From NCBI RefSeq assembly GCF_007997215.1, contig NZ_VORW01000003.1, positions 248,001 through 312,000 on the forward strand: a DNA stretch of 64,000 bases, given 5' to 3'. Position 1 is the first letter of the stretch, and each line of letters starts with the position of its first letter. The position numbers and the translations under genes were made by a program. A model generated the notes under the pieces. The model worked only from the letters and a program-made list of their open reading frames with translations. It did not search any database and was not told the DNA's origin. Source of the stretch: Algoriphagus aquimarinus. GTDB lineage: Bacteria; Bacteroidota; Bacteroidia; Cytophagales; Cyclobacteriaceae. Shown piece after piece: positions 45,056-54,824 of this stretch.

Positions 45056-45721
45056 ATGCACGCATACGAATACATCAATAATCTGATCCCACCTCTGAAG
45101 CTTTCCGATAAAACCGGAATGGCCTTAGCATGGATGGAAGAAATCAGAACTGACGTACTTCCAGTTATTGACAAAGGAGTTTTTTTAGGATTGATAAAAG
45201 AGGAAAGGATTTTTGAAGTGAATGATCCCGAGGCCTTAATTGCCGATATAGAACCTTCAAATCCGGATTGTTGGGTTTTTTCAGATAAACACATTTACGA
45301 TGTACTGAGAGTCAGCTCAGAGCAAAATTCAAATATTGTAGCAGTTCTAGACAGGGAATCAAATTATTTGGGAATCGTAACTATGGAGGATTCCATTGCT
45401 GCTTTTGCCGATAGTCTCTCTATAAAATCACAGGGAAGTGTAGTGATTCTCTCTCTTAGTATGACTGATTATAGTTTATCTGAGATCTCAAGAATCATCG
45501 AATCAGAAAATGCCAAAGTTCTAAGTTCATTTATCACAACTGATCCCTTGGATGATACTAAGATCAAACTCACTTTGAAGCTTGATCAAACCGAACTGAG
45601 ACACATTAAAGCAACGCTCGAGCGATTCGGATATAAAATCATAGATCACTATCAAGAAGAATCTGGCGTGACTAGCGAAGAGGACAGAATCGGTAATTTG
45701 TTAAGATTTTTAGATATTTAA
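45056..45721 (+). CDS. CBS-domain protein
   Basis: The 221-residue soluble protein has a CBS pair (about 1-125: MEEIRTDVLPVIDKGVFLGLI, NIVAVLDRESNYLGIVTMED) followed by an ACT-like C-terminal half, similar to AcuB-type proteins. CBS pairs usually bind adenine nucleotides. The ATG at 45056 is preferred to a TTG at 45023. It lies 3 bp before nadK, the usual neighbour in this phylum. Confidence 0.87.
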   Translation: MHAYEYINNLIPPLKLSDKTGMALAWMEEIRTDVLPVIDKGVFLGLIKEERIFEVNDPEALIADIEPSNPDCWVFSDKHIYDVLRVSSEQNSNIVAVLDRESNYLGIVTMEDSIAAFADSLSIKSQGSVVILSLSMTDYSLSEISRIIESENAKVLSSFITTDPLDDTKIKLTLKLDQTELRHIKATLERFGYKIIDHYQEESGVTSEEDRIGNLLRFLDI

Positions 45722-45724
45722 GCC

Positions 45725-46600
45725 ATGAAAGTCGCTCTTCATGGCTTGGCTCTGAAAGCAGAATTGTTTTCAGACGTACAGTCACTTTTCAACGAACTTA
45801 CTAACCATCAATTCGAAATATTCGTCACGGAGCAGTTTGACAAGCAACTTCGAAAGCATGGCAAAAAATCCCTGTCCTACTGGGTACTGGAAAGCCGTGA
45901 GGATATGGCCTCCATGGACTTTGTGATATCTATAGGCGGAGATGGCACCTTACTGGATGCTGTGTGCCAGGTAGGTGATCTGGAAATCCCAATTCTAGGG
46001 CTCAATACCGGAAGGCTTGGCTTTCTGGCTACTGTGGCAACAGAAAAGATTTCTGATTCTATAGCAGACTTGGCTAATCACAATTATCAAATAGAATCAA
46101 GAACCTTGATCTCACTTCAAAGTCATAGGAAGCTATTTAATGGTTTGAATTTCGGACTTAACGAATTCACCATACATAAACGTGACACCTCATCAATGAT
46201 CACTGTTCATACCTATATCGATGGAAAATACCTCAACAGCTATTGGGCGGATGGATTAATTGTCTCTACGCCTACCGGATCTACCGGCTATTCGTTAAGT
46301 TGCGGAGGGCCTTTGATCTCACCAGAAGCCAAAAACCTGGTCATCACACCAGTAAGTCCTCACAACCTAAACGTGCGCCCAATAATCGTATCAGATGAAA
46401 GTGAAATCAGTTTTGAAATAGAAGGAAGGTCAGAAAAATTCCTGATTTCATTAGATTCGCGTTCTACTTCTATTTCTTCAGAGATGAAGTTGAGTGTCAA
46501 AAAGGAAAAGTTTTCCGCTAAATTGGTAAAGCTACCGCACTATCATTTCTTCGATACATTAAGGCAAAAGCTTAATTGGGGGTTTGACATGAGGAATTAA
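45725..46600 (+). CDS. nadK: NAD kinase
   Basis: The 291-residue enzyme phosphorylates NAD to NADP. The nucleotide-binding GGDGTLLDAV, the LGLNTGRLGFL segment, LNEFTIHKRDTSSM and GLIVSTPTGSTGYSLSCGGP are all present. Length is normal. It is packed against the CBS gene and precedes a DUF6089 gene, uppS and bamA, a gene order common in this phylum. Confidence 0.96.
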   Translation: MKVALHGLALKAELFSDVQSLFNELTNHQFEIFVTEQFDKQLRKHGKKSLSYWVLESREDMASMDFVISIGGDGTLLDAVCQVGDLEIPILGLNTGRLGFLATVATEKISDSIADLANHNYQIESRTLISLQSHRKLFNGLNFGLNEFTIHKRDTSSMITVHTYIDGKYLNSYWADGLIVSTPTGSTGYSLSCGGPLISPEAKNLVITPVSPHNLNVRPIIVSDESEISFEIEGRSEKFLISLDSRSTSISSEMKLSVKKEKFSAKLVKLPHYHFFDTLRQKLNWGFDMRN

Positions 46601-46666
46601 TAGACATAAATAGCAGTAAAAAAACCAAACTTGAGCTTAACAATTATTAACCCGTTAAATACAAAG

Positions 46667-47458
46667 ATGCGTTTTTTAAACGTTAGGTACTTCATAACTT
46701 GCATCGTCTTGAAAAAGGTCAATTTTCACATTTACAATCACTTACTAATTCTGTTTTTAGTTTTTCTCGGTATTACTGGAGAGATACAAGCTCAGAAGTA
46801 CGAAATAGGAGGTGGTTTAGGTGTCGCCGCTTATTCAGGTGATATCATCAGAAAAATTGACCCGGGTCAAATTGGACCTCAAGGCACGTTGTTTGGCAAG
46901 AGAAATTTTGATAATGTGTGGACGCTGCGAGTGGCAGGAAGTATAGCTATGCTAAATGGAGCTGACAGTATTAAACCAATAGACCAATTGGCAGAGGCTA
47001 GAGATGCAAGATTTAGAGCAGGAATTATCGAGGCATCAGCTGTGATGGAATTCAATTTCCTAGACTATTTGGCTGGTAATTCCGAATTCAGATTTTCACC
47101 CTACGCATTCTTTGGGATAGGATATACTTATGCTTTTGCAAAAGGAAATACCTTCGCATATAATGTATCTTCAAGATATAGTTTGGGTACGGTTGTCATT
47201 CCATTTGGAGGAGGAGTTAAGTATCAACTCAACGAACGTTGGACCTTAGCCACAGAATTAGGCTTTAGACCTACCTTCACTGATTACCTAGATAAGATTG
47301 ATAGTAAAGAACCTGTTATCCCTAAATTCCAGGATCCAATCAATCCAGGAGAACCCTATGGAATCAATTTTGGGAATGTCTATGACAAGGATTGGTACTA
47401 CTTTTTGGGAGTCACAATCAGCTATACATTTGCGACTACAAAATGCTATGCCTATTAA
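46667..47458 (+). CDS. DUF6089 outer-membrane-type protein
   Basis: The protein has 263 residues from the ATG at 46667; a TTG at 46709 would give a more compact signal peptide (ending EIQAQ) and is a serious alternative. The mature part starts KYEIGGGLGVAAYSGDI and has barrel-like strands (SPYAFFGIGYTYAFAKGN, WTLATELGFRPTFTDYLDK). This is the DUF6089 family, small outer-membrane proteins of unknown function found between nadK and uppS. Confidence 0.85.
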   Translation: MRFLNVRYFITCIVLKKVNFHIYNHLLILFLVFLGITGEIQAQKYEIGGGLGVAAYSGDIIRKIDPGQIGPQGTLFGKRNFDNVWTLRVAGSIAMLNGADSIKPIDQLAEARDARFRAGIIEASAVMEFNFLDYLAGNSEFRFSPYAFFGIGYTYAFAKGNTFAYNVSSRYSLGTVVIPFGGGVKYQLNERWTLATELGFRPTFTDYLDKIDSKEPVIPKFQDPINPGEPYGINFGNVYDKDWYYFLGVTISYTFATTKCYAY

Positions 47459-47542
47459 TTAATTGACCCTTAGGGCTGATTATTGGAAAAGAAATACCAT
47501 TTTTGTACCTCCAAAAAAAGTAAGCATTCGGAAACGACTGGA

Positions 47543-48280
47543 ATGAAGAGCGCATTAGACCCTAACAGAATCCCCCGACATATTGCAATTATCATGGACG
47601 GCAATGGACGCTGGGCCAAGAAGAAAGGTGCCATGAGAATATTTGGGCACCGACATGCAATTAAGGCTGTTAAAGACTCTATAGAAGGGGCTGATAATTT
47701 AGGTGTTAAATACCTAACTCTATTTTCATTCTCCACAGAAAACTGGTCAAGACCTCAGGAAGAAGTCAACGGACTCATGGAACTTCTGGTAAAAACTATT
47801 ACCGATGAAGTCCCTATGATGATGAAAAACAACATCCAATTAGAGAGTATTGGTGATGTGGATAGTCTTCCTAAATCTGCCTACGAAAAACTAATGGAGG
47901 CAAAAAACACCACCTCCAAAAACACTGGTCTCACTGTAATCTTAGCACTCAGCTATAGTGGTAAGTGGGAACTCACTCAAGCAGCTAAACGCATTGCTCA
48001 AAAAATCTCAGAAGGAAAATTGAAAGTGGATGAAATCACAGAAGATGTGATGGCAAATCATCTGGAAACTGCTGGCATACCTGATCCTGAACTCATGATC
48101 AGAACCAGTGGCGAACACAGACTAAGCAATTTTCTGCTATGGCAATTGGCCTACACGGAAATGTATTTTACTCCCGTGCTATGGCCAGATTTTAGAAGAG
48201 AACACCTAGATGCTGCAATCTCCGATTACCAAAAGCGTGAACGGAGATTTGGAAAAACAGGTGAGCAAGTTAAATCTTAA
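47543..48280 (+). CDS. uppS: Isoprenyl (undecaprenyl) diphosphate synthase
   Basis: The 245-residue cis-prenyltransferase makes undecaprenyl diphosphate, the lipid carrier for peptidoglycan and O-antigen sugars. HIAIIMDGNGRWAKKKG with the catalytic Asp19, FSTENWSRP, and the C-terminal IRTSGEHRLSNFLLWQLAY are diagnostic. The ATG at 47543 gives the normal length; a TTG at 47483 is less likely. It supplies the carrier for the GT genes at 53-58 kb. Confidence 0.97.
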   Translation: MKSALDPNRIPRHIAIIMDGNGRWAKKKGAMRIFGHRHAIKAVKDSIEGADNLGVKYLTLFSFSTENWSRPQEEVNGLMELLVKTITDEVPMMMKNNIQLESIGDVDSLPKSAYEKLMEAKNTTSKNTGLTVILALSYSGKWELTQAAKRIAQKISEGKLKVDEITEDVMANHLETAGIPDPELMIRTSGEHRLSNFLLWQLAYTEMYFTPVLWPDFRREHLDAAISDYQKRERRFGKTGEQVKS

Positions 48281-48287
48281 GTAATTG

Positions 48288-50984
48288 ATGAAAAGAAGTT
48301 TACTGATTCTGTTTTGTCTGGTTTGGGCAAGTTCAGCAATGGCGCAAATACGTTTGGGCCAAAGTCGCTATGCCTCAAGCAAGCCAATCGATATTTTGGA
48401 GCTGAATTATGCTAAGCCCCAAACCTTTAGAATCGCAGAAATAAAAGCTGTAGGTCTAACTACTTTGGATGAAATCGCCATTCTATCCCTCTCGGGATTG
48501 AAAGTGGATGATAAAATTGAAGTACCCGGAGACGCAATTTCCAATGCTTTGAAAAAGCTTTGGGGACAAGGTATCATCGGAGATGTCAAAATTTTGGTCA
48601 CCAAAATTGAAGGAGAAGATATTTCCCTACTTCTTGACTTAACAGAAAGACCTAGGTTCTCCCGCGTAGAATTTACCGGCATGAACAAAACCCAGGAAAG
48701 TGAACTTCGTGACAAAGTAAATATCCGAGGACGTGTAGTAAGGGACGATGTACTGAATAACGCCAAAAGAAGTATTGAGAAATATTACCTTGATAAAGGC
48801 TTTATGAATGCTGACGTAAAAATCAGACAGGAAAGAGACACAACCTTACCAAACTCGGTGAAATTGATCTTTGATGTAGAGCAAAACTCTAAAGTCAGAA
48901 TCAATGCCATCGAATTCTATGGCAATCAAGAAGTCACTGACTCTAAACTGAAAAAGAAGCTAAAGAAGACTAAGGAACATGCAAGGGTTAGCGTTTTCAA
49001 AGACGGCTATTCCCGTATAAGCGATGCGTCTGCTTCAGACATTAAGAACACCATCCTGCACACGGACTCTGTATCCAACGAAGATGTAAAAGACTACATC
49101 AATAAGAACTTTAAACTGAACTTCTTCAACGGTTCCAAGTACATTCCAAAAGAATACAGGAATGACAAAGACAACGTGATTAATTTCTATCAAAGTAAAG
49201 GGTTTAGAGATGCCAAGATCGTTGCCGATTCAGTATATAACTTTGGACAGGATAAAATCAACATTGATATAGCTCTGGAAGAAGGTCAAAAGTATTACTA
49301 TAGAAATATCACTTTTAATGGAAACTTTATCCATCCTGACGAAGTCCTACTTGCTAAGCTTGGTATCCAAAGAGGTGATGTTTACGATAAAGAGCGTCTA
49401 GATAAGAGGCTAAACTATGACCCTACAAAAGGTGATGACGTTAGTTCCTTATACCAAAATGATGGGTACCTCTTCTTCTCTATAGATCCTGTAGAAGTAA
49501 ATGTTGCAGGAGATTCCATTGACTTGGAAATGAGAATTTTTGAAGGCCCTCAGGTAACTGTGAATAGTGTCAATATCAAAGGGAATGAAAGAACCTCTGA
49601 TCACGTAGTAATGCGTGAAATACGTATCCTTCCAGGTCAGAAATTCAACAGAGAGCTCCTAGTCCGTACGATTCGTGAACTATCTACTCTTGGGTATTTT
49701 GACCCTGAGAAAATCAATCCGGATCTGCGCCCAAACTTCGAAGCAGCAACAGTAGATATTACTTTTGAGCTAGAAGAAAGACCAAATGACCAAATTGAGC
49801 TTTCAGGAGGCTGGGGAGGATTCTATGGTTTCGTAGGAACAGTCGGCCTTTCATTCAACAACTTCTCTATCCGAAACATCAAAGACTTCTCCAAGTGGGA
49901 TCCACTCCCTGTAGGTGATGGACAGAAGCTTTCACTAAGAGTACAAGCTAACGGTCGTTCATTCCAGAACTACTCAGTATCCTTGACCGAACCATGGTTT
50001 GGAGGCAAGAAGCCAAATGCTTTGAGTTTCTCATTCAATCACTCTGTACAGCGTCAGGTTGACTTCTACAACCAAGCTAGTTTTGGTGCAGAGCTAGGCT
50101 ATTTCAAAATTACAGGAGTAACTCTAGGGCTTGCTAAGCGTGTGACTTGGCCTGACGATAACTTTAGCATCAGTAACTCCCTGCAGTTTCAAGTTTATGA
50201 GTTTGATCAGTTCGGCACCTCATTCGGCTTAAGTTATCCTACAGGAACGTCCAACAGTATTACATTGAATACTACGATTGCTAGATACAACCTAGACAAT
50301 CCAACCTATCCAAGATTCGGATCAAACATTATTTTGTCAGGAGCCTTTACTCCTCCATATTCCTCTTTGAACAAGAATATAGATGATGAGTCAACAGACC
50401 AAGAAAAATACAAGTGGTTGGAATACCACAAATGGATGTTTGATGCATCAATTTATACCCCATTATTTGGCTCAACCAAATTGGTAGCAAGTGCACGAGC
50501 TCACATGGGTTTCTTAGGTTCTTATAGCTCTAAGCTCGGAGTTATTCCATTGGAGAGATTTGTAATGGGTGGAGACGGTATGTCTATGAACAACTTTGCA
50601 TTAGGCCAAGAAATCATCGGTCTACGTGGATATGAAAATCAATCTATCACGCCAGGTAGAGCCAGCCGAGGAACAGCCAATCCAGAGCCATACGGAGGAA
50701 TAGTATATAATAAGTATGTAATGGAAGTGAGATACCTAGTCTCTCCAAATCCTTCAGCAACGATCTTTGTACTAGCATTTGCAGAGGCAGGAAATAACTG
50801 GGGTTCCTATAAAGATTTCAATCCATACGATTTGAATAAATCAGCGGGAGCAGGAGCGAGAATCTTTATGCCAGCATTTGGACTATTGGGTATTGATTGG
50901 GGATATGGATTTGACGCCATACCAGGTACAACCCAGCGAAGTGGCTCACAATTTCACTTCACTATAGGTCAGCAAATAAGATAA
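48288..50984 (+). CDS. bamA: Outer-membrane protein assembly factor BamA
   Basis: The 898-residue protein has a signal peptide (MKRSLLILFCLVWASSAMAQ), five POTRA domains (about 50-470, with ERPRFSRVEFTGMNKTQESEL and VNIKGNERTSDHVVMREI) and a C-terminal barrel. The loop-6 motif appears as GLRGYENQ. BamA inserts barrel proteins into the outer membrane. The ATG at 48288 is used; a TTG lies one codon before. It is followed by two skp genes. Confidence 0.96.
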   Translation: MKRSLLILFCLVWASSAMAQIRLGQSRYASSKPIDILELNYAKPQTFRIAEIKAVGLTTLDEIAILSLSGLKVDDKIEVPGDAISNALKKLWGQGIIGDVKILVTKIEGEDISLLLDLTERPRFSRVEFTGMNKTQESELRDKVNIRGRVVRDDVLNNAKRSIEKYYLDKGFMNADVKIRQERDTTLPNSVKLIFDVEQNSKVRINAIEFYGNQEVTDSKLKKKLKKTKEHARVSVFKDGYSRISDASASDIKNTILHTDSVSNEDVKDYINKNFKLNFFNGSKYIPKEYRNDKDNVINFYQSKGFRDAKIVADSVYNFGQDKINIDIALEEGQKYYYRNITFNGNFIHPDEVLLAKLGIQRGDVYDKERLDKRLNYDPTKGDDVSSLYQNDGYLFFSIDPVEVNVAGDSIDLEMRIFEGPQVTVNSVNIKGNERTSDHVVMREIRILPGQKFNRELLVRTIRELSTLGYFDPEKINPDLRPNFEAATVDITFELEERPNDQIELSGGWGGFYGFVGTVGLSFNNFSIRNIKDFSKWDPLPVGDGQKLSLRVQANGRSFQNYSVSLTEPWFGGKKPNALSFSFNHSVQRQVDFYNQASFGAELGYFKITGVTLGLAKRVTWPDDNFSISNSLQFQVYEFDQFGTSFGLSYPTGTSNSITLNTTIARYNLDNPTYPRFGSNIILSGAFTPPYSSLNKNIDDESTDQEKYKWLEYHKWMFDASIYTPLFGSTKLVASARAHMGFLGSYSSKLGVIPLERFVMGGDGMSMNNFALGQEIIGLRGYENQSITPGRASRGTANPEPYGGIVYNKYVMEVRYLVSPNPSATIFVLAFAEAGNNWGSYKDFNPYDLNKSAGAGARIFMPAFGLLGIDWGYGFDAIPGTTQRSGSQFHFTIGQQIR

Positions 50985-51076
50985 GTATGGATTTAGTGCG
51001 GCGAATAGTTAATTTATGCAAAAATTGATACTCTAAGAATGTTAAGAAATAGAGTCATTGTTAACTTCCCAAACTC

Positions 51077-51607
51077 ATGAATAAATCACTGAAAATTGTA
51101 TTTTTGCTGCTCATAGTGCTACAAGCAGCACCATTGGCAGCCCAAAAGATGGGATACATTGATTCAGAATATATTCTAAATAAGCATCCAGACTACAAAA
51201 TTATTCAGCAAGAGCTCGAGAACATTAGCTCCGAATGGAAGAAAGAGGCACAAAATTTGGATAAAGAGATCAAAGATCTTTCTGTTCAGTTAAAAGCAGA
51301 GGAAGTCCTCCTCACAGAGGAAATGTACCAGCAACGGCTGGAAGGCATTAAATTGAAACAAAAAGAATCTCATGAATTCAATAGTCGGATTTTCGGAATA
51401 AACGGGCAGTACTTCCAAAAACAAGCGGAATTAATGCAGCCTTTACAATCCAAAATGTATGACGCTATTGAACGGGTATCCCGGAAAAATAATCTGGCTA
51501 TACTATTTGATAAAGCAGCCGAACCATCGGCTATTATCTATACAGACCCCAGACATGATTACTCCGAGTTCGTCTTGGAAGAATTAGGAATCGAAGAAAA
51601 CAAATAA
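51077..51607 (+). CDS. Skp/OmpH family periplasmic chaperone (first copy)
   Basis: The 176-residue protein has a signal peptide (about 1-22, cut near LAAQ) and the OmpH start KMGYIDSEYILNKHPDYK, then a long charged helix (about 40-130) of the tentacle type. Skp holds unfolded outer-membrane proteins for BamA. The gene is 92 bp after bamA and 13 bp before a second copy. Confidence 0.92.
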   Translation: MNKSLKIVFLLLIVLQAAPLAAQKMGYIDSEYILNKHPDYKIIQQELENISSEWKKEAQNLDKEIKDLSVQLKAEEVLLTEEMYQQRLEGIKLKQKESHEFNSRIFGINGQYFQKQAELMQPLQSKMYDAIERVSRKNNLAILFDKAAEPSAIIYTDPRHDYSEFVLEELGIEENK

Positions 51608-51620
51608 ATAGAAACACAGA

Positions 51621-52169
51621 ATGATGAAAGTAAAAGTTATCCTTTCCGCAGTAGCCTTGCTTTGCGTAGGATTCGTGGCTCAGGCACAAGATGTAAAAAT
51701 TGGTTACACCAATGTGGAATTTATCATGGATTTGATGCCAGAAATGGAGCAAATCGGAGCTGATATCAAAGATTACGAAACTCAGCTTCAAACTAACATT
51801 CAAACCAAAGCTGAAGATTTTCAGCGTCAAGTACAGACTTATCAGCAAGCATCTCAGACAATGACTGAGCAAGCTAGAGCTGCTAAAGAGCAGGAATTAA
51901 CGGCTCTGCAAGGTACTTTACAAAAATATGAGCAAGATGCTCAGACAAGCTACCAAAGAAAACTGGGAGAGCTTTTAGCACCAGTTCAAACTAAAGTGGT
52001 CAATGCGATCAACTCAGTAGCTGCTGAAAACAATTACACTCATATTTTCGCTGAATCTGCTGGTCAAGCTCCTATCTTACTTTACACTAAAGAAGAAGAT
52101 AAATTTACTGAGCTTGTATTGGCTAAGTTGGGTCTTAAAATGCCAGTTGCTCCAACAGCAACTAATTAA
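51621..52169 (+). CDS. Skp/OmpH family periplasmic chaperone (second copy)
   Basis: The 182-residue paralogue has a signal peptide (about 1-23), the start VKIGYTNVEFIMDLMPEME, and a Gln/Ala-rich helix (QVQTYQQASQTMTEQARAAK). It differs clearly from the first copy, which is more Lys/Glu-rich, so the two may bind different clients or mix in trimers. A terminator follows. Confidence 0.92.
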   Translation: MMKVKVILSAVALLCVGFVAQAQDVKIGYTNVEFIMDLMPEMEQIGADIKDYETQLQTNIQTKAEDFQRQVQTYQQASQTMTEQARAAKEQELTALQGTLQKYEQDAQTSYQRKLGELLAPVQTKVVNAINSVAAENNYTHIFAESAGQAPILLYTKEEDKFTELVLAKLGLKMPVAPTATN

Positions 52170-52188
52170 TTAACCACTAGTTATCGAG

Positions 52189-52229
52189 AAGCCGCTAGTT
52201 CGATCTAATTCGAATTAGCGGCTTTTTTT
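52189..52229 (+). terminator. Terminator after the bamA-skp-skp genes
   Basis: AAGCCGCTAGTTCG pairs with CGAATTAGCGGCTT (one G-U pair), loop of eight, then a T run. It is 20 bp after the second skp stop. Confidence 0.9.
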
Positions 52230-52414
52230 GTTATTACTTATTCTAACCTGAAGGTCACAGTTCCGACAACAGCCCTACTTCTATACTAAACTGGGATTAC
52301 AACTAATCGCAATGCAATAGTATAAGATAATGCAACTCGACCTACTGTCTTTCCCCACTCGTTAATCGGAGAATTCCTCATCATTGCTTAAATTAATATC
52401 AGCTTACTTCAACT

Positions 52415-52720
52415 ATGCCAAAGCGTAATCCAAAAGATGTAATCAGCAAAAGCCAAGATGCTGTCTTGGTAGATTTTTATGCGGACTGGTGCGGGCCATG
52501 TCAGACAATGAATCCAATTATCGATGAAGTGCTAAATGAGCTTGGAGGAAAAGTAAAGCTCCTCAAAATCAACATCGACAAAAGCCCTCAAATGGCTCAG
52601 CAGTTTGCTGTACGTTCAATCCCCAATTACATCCTTTTTAAAAAAGGAAAAATCCTCTGGAGAAAAGGAGGTTTGATTACCAAGCGAGATTTACATCACG
52701 CATTAAAAGGCTTTGTTTGA
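52415..52720 (+). CDS. Thioredoxin-family protein
   Basis: The 101-residue protein has the active site WCGPC with Cys26 and Cys29 and the cis-Pro segment RSIPNYILFKKGK. There is no signal peptide, so it acts in the cytoplasm. The usual cis-Pro neighbour Thr is Asn, a minor change. It stands alone between the terminator at 52229 and the convergent flippase-like gene. Confidence 0.92.
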   Translation: MPKRNPKDVISKSQDAVLVDFYADWCGPCQTMNPIIDEVLNELGGKVKLLKINIDKSPQMAQQFAVRSIPNYILFKKGKILWRKGGLITKRDLHHALKGFV

Positions 52721-52802
52721 AAAGACAAGGTAATTAACTCTATAAATCGAGTTCCAACTTTTCCTATTGAGTCGCCAAAGCAATCCTTATTATTTATTGA
52801 AA

Positions 52803-53696
52803 TCAGTGCCTCAATGCACTTTCATCAAAATCAACCTTCACCCCGGCACCTACAAGTGAAACCAATGCTGTGATCAAAAAGAATATAAGACTGAAAGCTA
52901 CCGCGGTGGCTTCATCGATTCCTGCGTAGGTATGAGCATAGACGAAAACAAGTTCTCTAGCCCCTACTCCACCTATAGTCAATGGCAAAACAGCCACTAT
53001 CGACGATAGAAGGAAAACCAATTGATACGCAAGTATACTCTCAGTTACTCCAAGAGCTCTTAATATGAAAAAAGCACTTACTAACTGTGCTAACTGACCC
53101 AACAGCGACCAGGCATTTGCCTTCCAAAATGAAGGAAGAAACTTTTTAAACAGTAGCTTTTGTATCAACCAAAAGGCTGGGAGAACCAATACCGCTGCTA
53201 TTCCGATTAATAACTCCAAAGGAATATCCGAAGCAAAAGGCAAAGTCAAATCTACAGGAAGAACCATCAGAAGCAGCAGCAAAATAATTGCCACCAAGCC
53301 TCCTAATCGATCAAGTAAGGCAGCTTGAACAAGCTCCTTAACTGAGGTTTGATAATGTTTATTAAGCAAATAGACTTTGTATCCGTCACCGCCAATCCCT
53401 CCCGGCAGAAAGAGATTATAAAACATTCCGATTAGATAAAGCCTTAAATTTAGCTTTTCGGAAATCGCCAATCCTATATTTTTGAAATATAAATTAAGTC
53501 GGAAGGCAGTGAATACTTTACTGAGCACAAATAGTAGAAGTGCAGGTATTAGCCAAAACCAATGAATCGTCTGGACAATCTGCCACAGTTGATTAGTATC
53601 AATTTTTCGAAAAACCAGAAAGAGCGCCAAACCGGTTAACACCAGTTTTAAAGCAGTCGATACTTTCTTCTTAAGAGAACTCCCTGTTTTCGCCAA
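52803..53696 (-). CDS. LPG-synthase-TM/UPF0104 flippase-like membrane protein
   Basis: The 297-residue protein has about eight membrane helices and the family motifs FYNLFLPGGIGGDGYKVYLL and PLTIGGVGARELVF. It corresponds to the membrane domain of MprF-type enzymes without the catalytic part; such proteins are often near GT2/GT39 genes and may flip lipid-linked sugars. The start is a TTG at 53696; an in-frame stop two codons upstream and no early ATG exclude other choices. It is 43 bp after the GT2 gene. Confidence 0.88.
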   Translation of the reverse strand: MAKTGSSLKKKVSTALKLVLTGLALFLVFRKIDTNQLWQIVQTIHWFWLIPALLLFVLSKVFTAFRLNLYFKNIGLAISEKLNLRLYLIGMFYNLFLPGGIGGDGYKVYLLNKHYQTSVKELVQAALLDRLGGLVAIILLLLLMVLPVDLTLPFASDIPLELLIGIAAVLVLPAFWLIQKLLFKKFLPSFWKANAWSLLGQLAQLVSAFFILRALGVTESILAYQLVFLLSSIVAVLPLTIGGVGARELVFVYAHTYAGIDEATAVAFSLIFFLITALVSLVGAGVKVDFDESALRH

Positions 53697-53739
53697 AATT
53701 CAATTGATGTTTGGTAACGCACTAAACCTTGTCTATTTC

Positions 53740-54705
53740 TTACTGAATTCCAGCAGCTGGCTCCAATACTCCTTGATAGACAGATTTAATGGTATAAGTC
53801 TTCTTATCCTGAGATTCGAAATAGGTACGTACAATTATTTCGGCGATTATACCTGTGGTGATAAACTGAATTCCACCAAGCACCAAGATAAAGCCCAAGA
53901 TCATAATTGGCCTACCCCAAATATCCTCGCCCATTACTTTGAGGATGAGCAAGTAAATGTTGATCAAAAAACCTATCATAAACGAGATGATACCTATACC
54001 TCCAAACAAGTGAATTGGGCGCTGAAAGTACTTTTGAAAAAACAACATCAGAATCAAATCCGACATTACTTTGAATGTACGGCTCAATCCATACTTGGAC
54101 TCCCCGTGAATTCGTGGATGATGCTTCACATCCATTTCGGTCATTTTGGCTCCTTGCTGTTTTGCCAAAACAGGAATAAAACGATGTAATTCTCCATACA
54201 AACCCATGCCCTGAGCGATCTCAGCTTTATAAACTCTTAGGGTACAACCGTAATCTTTGAGATATACTTTGGTCGTGTTTCTGATCACCCAGTTGGCAAT
54301 TTTACTTGGTATTTTTCGAAGCACAAATCCATCTTTTCGATTTGCTCTGCGACCAGCGACCACATCCCATTCCTCTTCCATAGCCTTTTTCAGCATCACT
54401 GGAATATCAGTTGGGTCATTCTGCAGATCGCCGTCCATGGTAGCAATGTATTCACCAATAGCCATGTCAATGCCTGCAGCTAATGCAGTAGTCTGTCCGA
54501 AATTTCTATTAAAAATAATCAGCTTGGTTCGGCTGTTAGCATACTTTTTCACCTCTGCTACAGTCCTATCAGTAGAGCCATCTTCAATTAAAATCACTTC
54601 GTAATCAATCTCTTCTAAAGCAGAATAAGTAGCTTCCAGAAGAGGCTGGATATTATCCTCTTCGTTATAAACAGTGATTACTATAGAAATAAGTGGCTTG
54701 GACAT
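53740..54705 (-). CDS. GT2 glycosyltransferase, polyprenyl-phosphate type (ArnC/DPM1-like)
   Basis: The 321-residue enzyme has the GT-A domain (SIVITVYNEEDNIQPLLEA, ILIEDGSTDRT, the DxD site in ATMDGDLQNDP) and two C-terminal membrane helices (about 230-255 and 265-290). This is the layout of enzymes that load a sugar from a nucleotide donor onto undecaprenyl phosphate. The ATG at 54705 is used. The convergent and divergent neighbours are ArnT-like enzymes that would use such a donor. Confidence 0.93.
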   Translation of the reverse strand: MSKPLISIVITVYNEEDNIQPLLEATYSALEEIDYEVILIEDGSTDRTVAEVKKYANSRTKLIIFNRNFGQTTALAAGIDMAIGEYIATMDGDLQNDPTDIPVMLKKAMEEEWDVVAGRRANRKDGFVLRKIPSKIANWVIRNTTKVYLKDYGCTLRVYKAEIAQGMGLYGELHRFIPVLAKQQGAKMTEMDVKHHPRIHGESKYGLSRTFKVMSDLILMLFFQKYFQRPIHLFGGIGIISFMIGFLINIYLLILKVMGEDIWGRPIMILGFILVLGGIQFITTGIIAEIIVRTYFESQDKKTYTIKSVYQGVLEPAAGIQ

Positions 54706-54720
54706 GCTATAAAATTTTGT

Positions 54721-54752
54721 CAAAAATACAGTAAAATAGTTCCTAGGACAAA
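54721..54752 (-). promoter_or_regulatory. Promoter of the GT2/flippase-like genes
   Basis: On the minus strand TTTG (54752-54749), 20 bp, TATTTTTG (54728-54721). The expected start of the RNA is near 54714, only some ten bases before the GT2 ATG at 54705. Confidence 0.55.
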
Positions 54753-54786
54753 AAAGCTACGAATGGCTTTGGCAAGCGAACGAAAA

Positions 54787-54820
54787 TTTGGTGTGACAAA
54801 GTTCAATCGGCTTATCTTTG
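54787..54820 (+). promoter_or_regulatory. Promoter of the ArnT-like gene, nearly leaderless
   Basis: TTTG at 54787-54790, 22 bp, TATCTTTG at 54813-54820. The -7 box ends four bases before the ATG at 54825, so the RNA would start at or next to the start codon. It is divergent from the GT2 promoter at 54721-54752. Confidence 0.55.
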
Positions 54821-54824
54821 CGGC

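Noticed and set aside
52730-52760. Hairpin AACTC...GAGTT as terminator between thioredoxin and the flippase-like gene
   Set aside because: Only five pairs, AT-rich loop and no T run; too weak to call.
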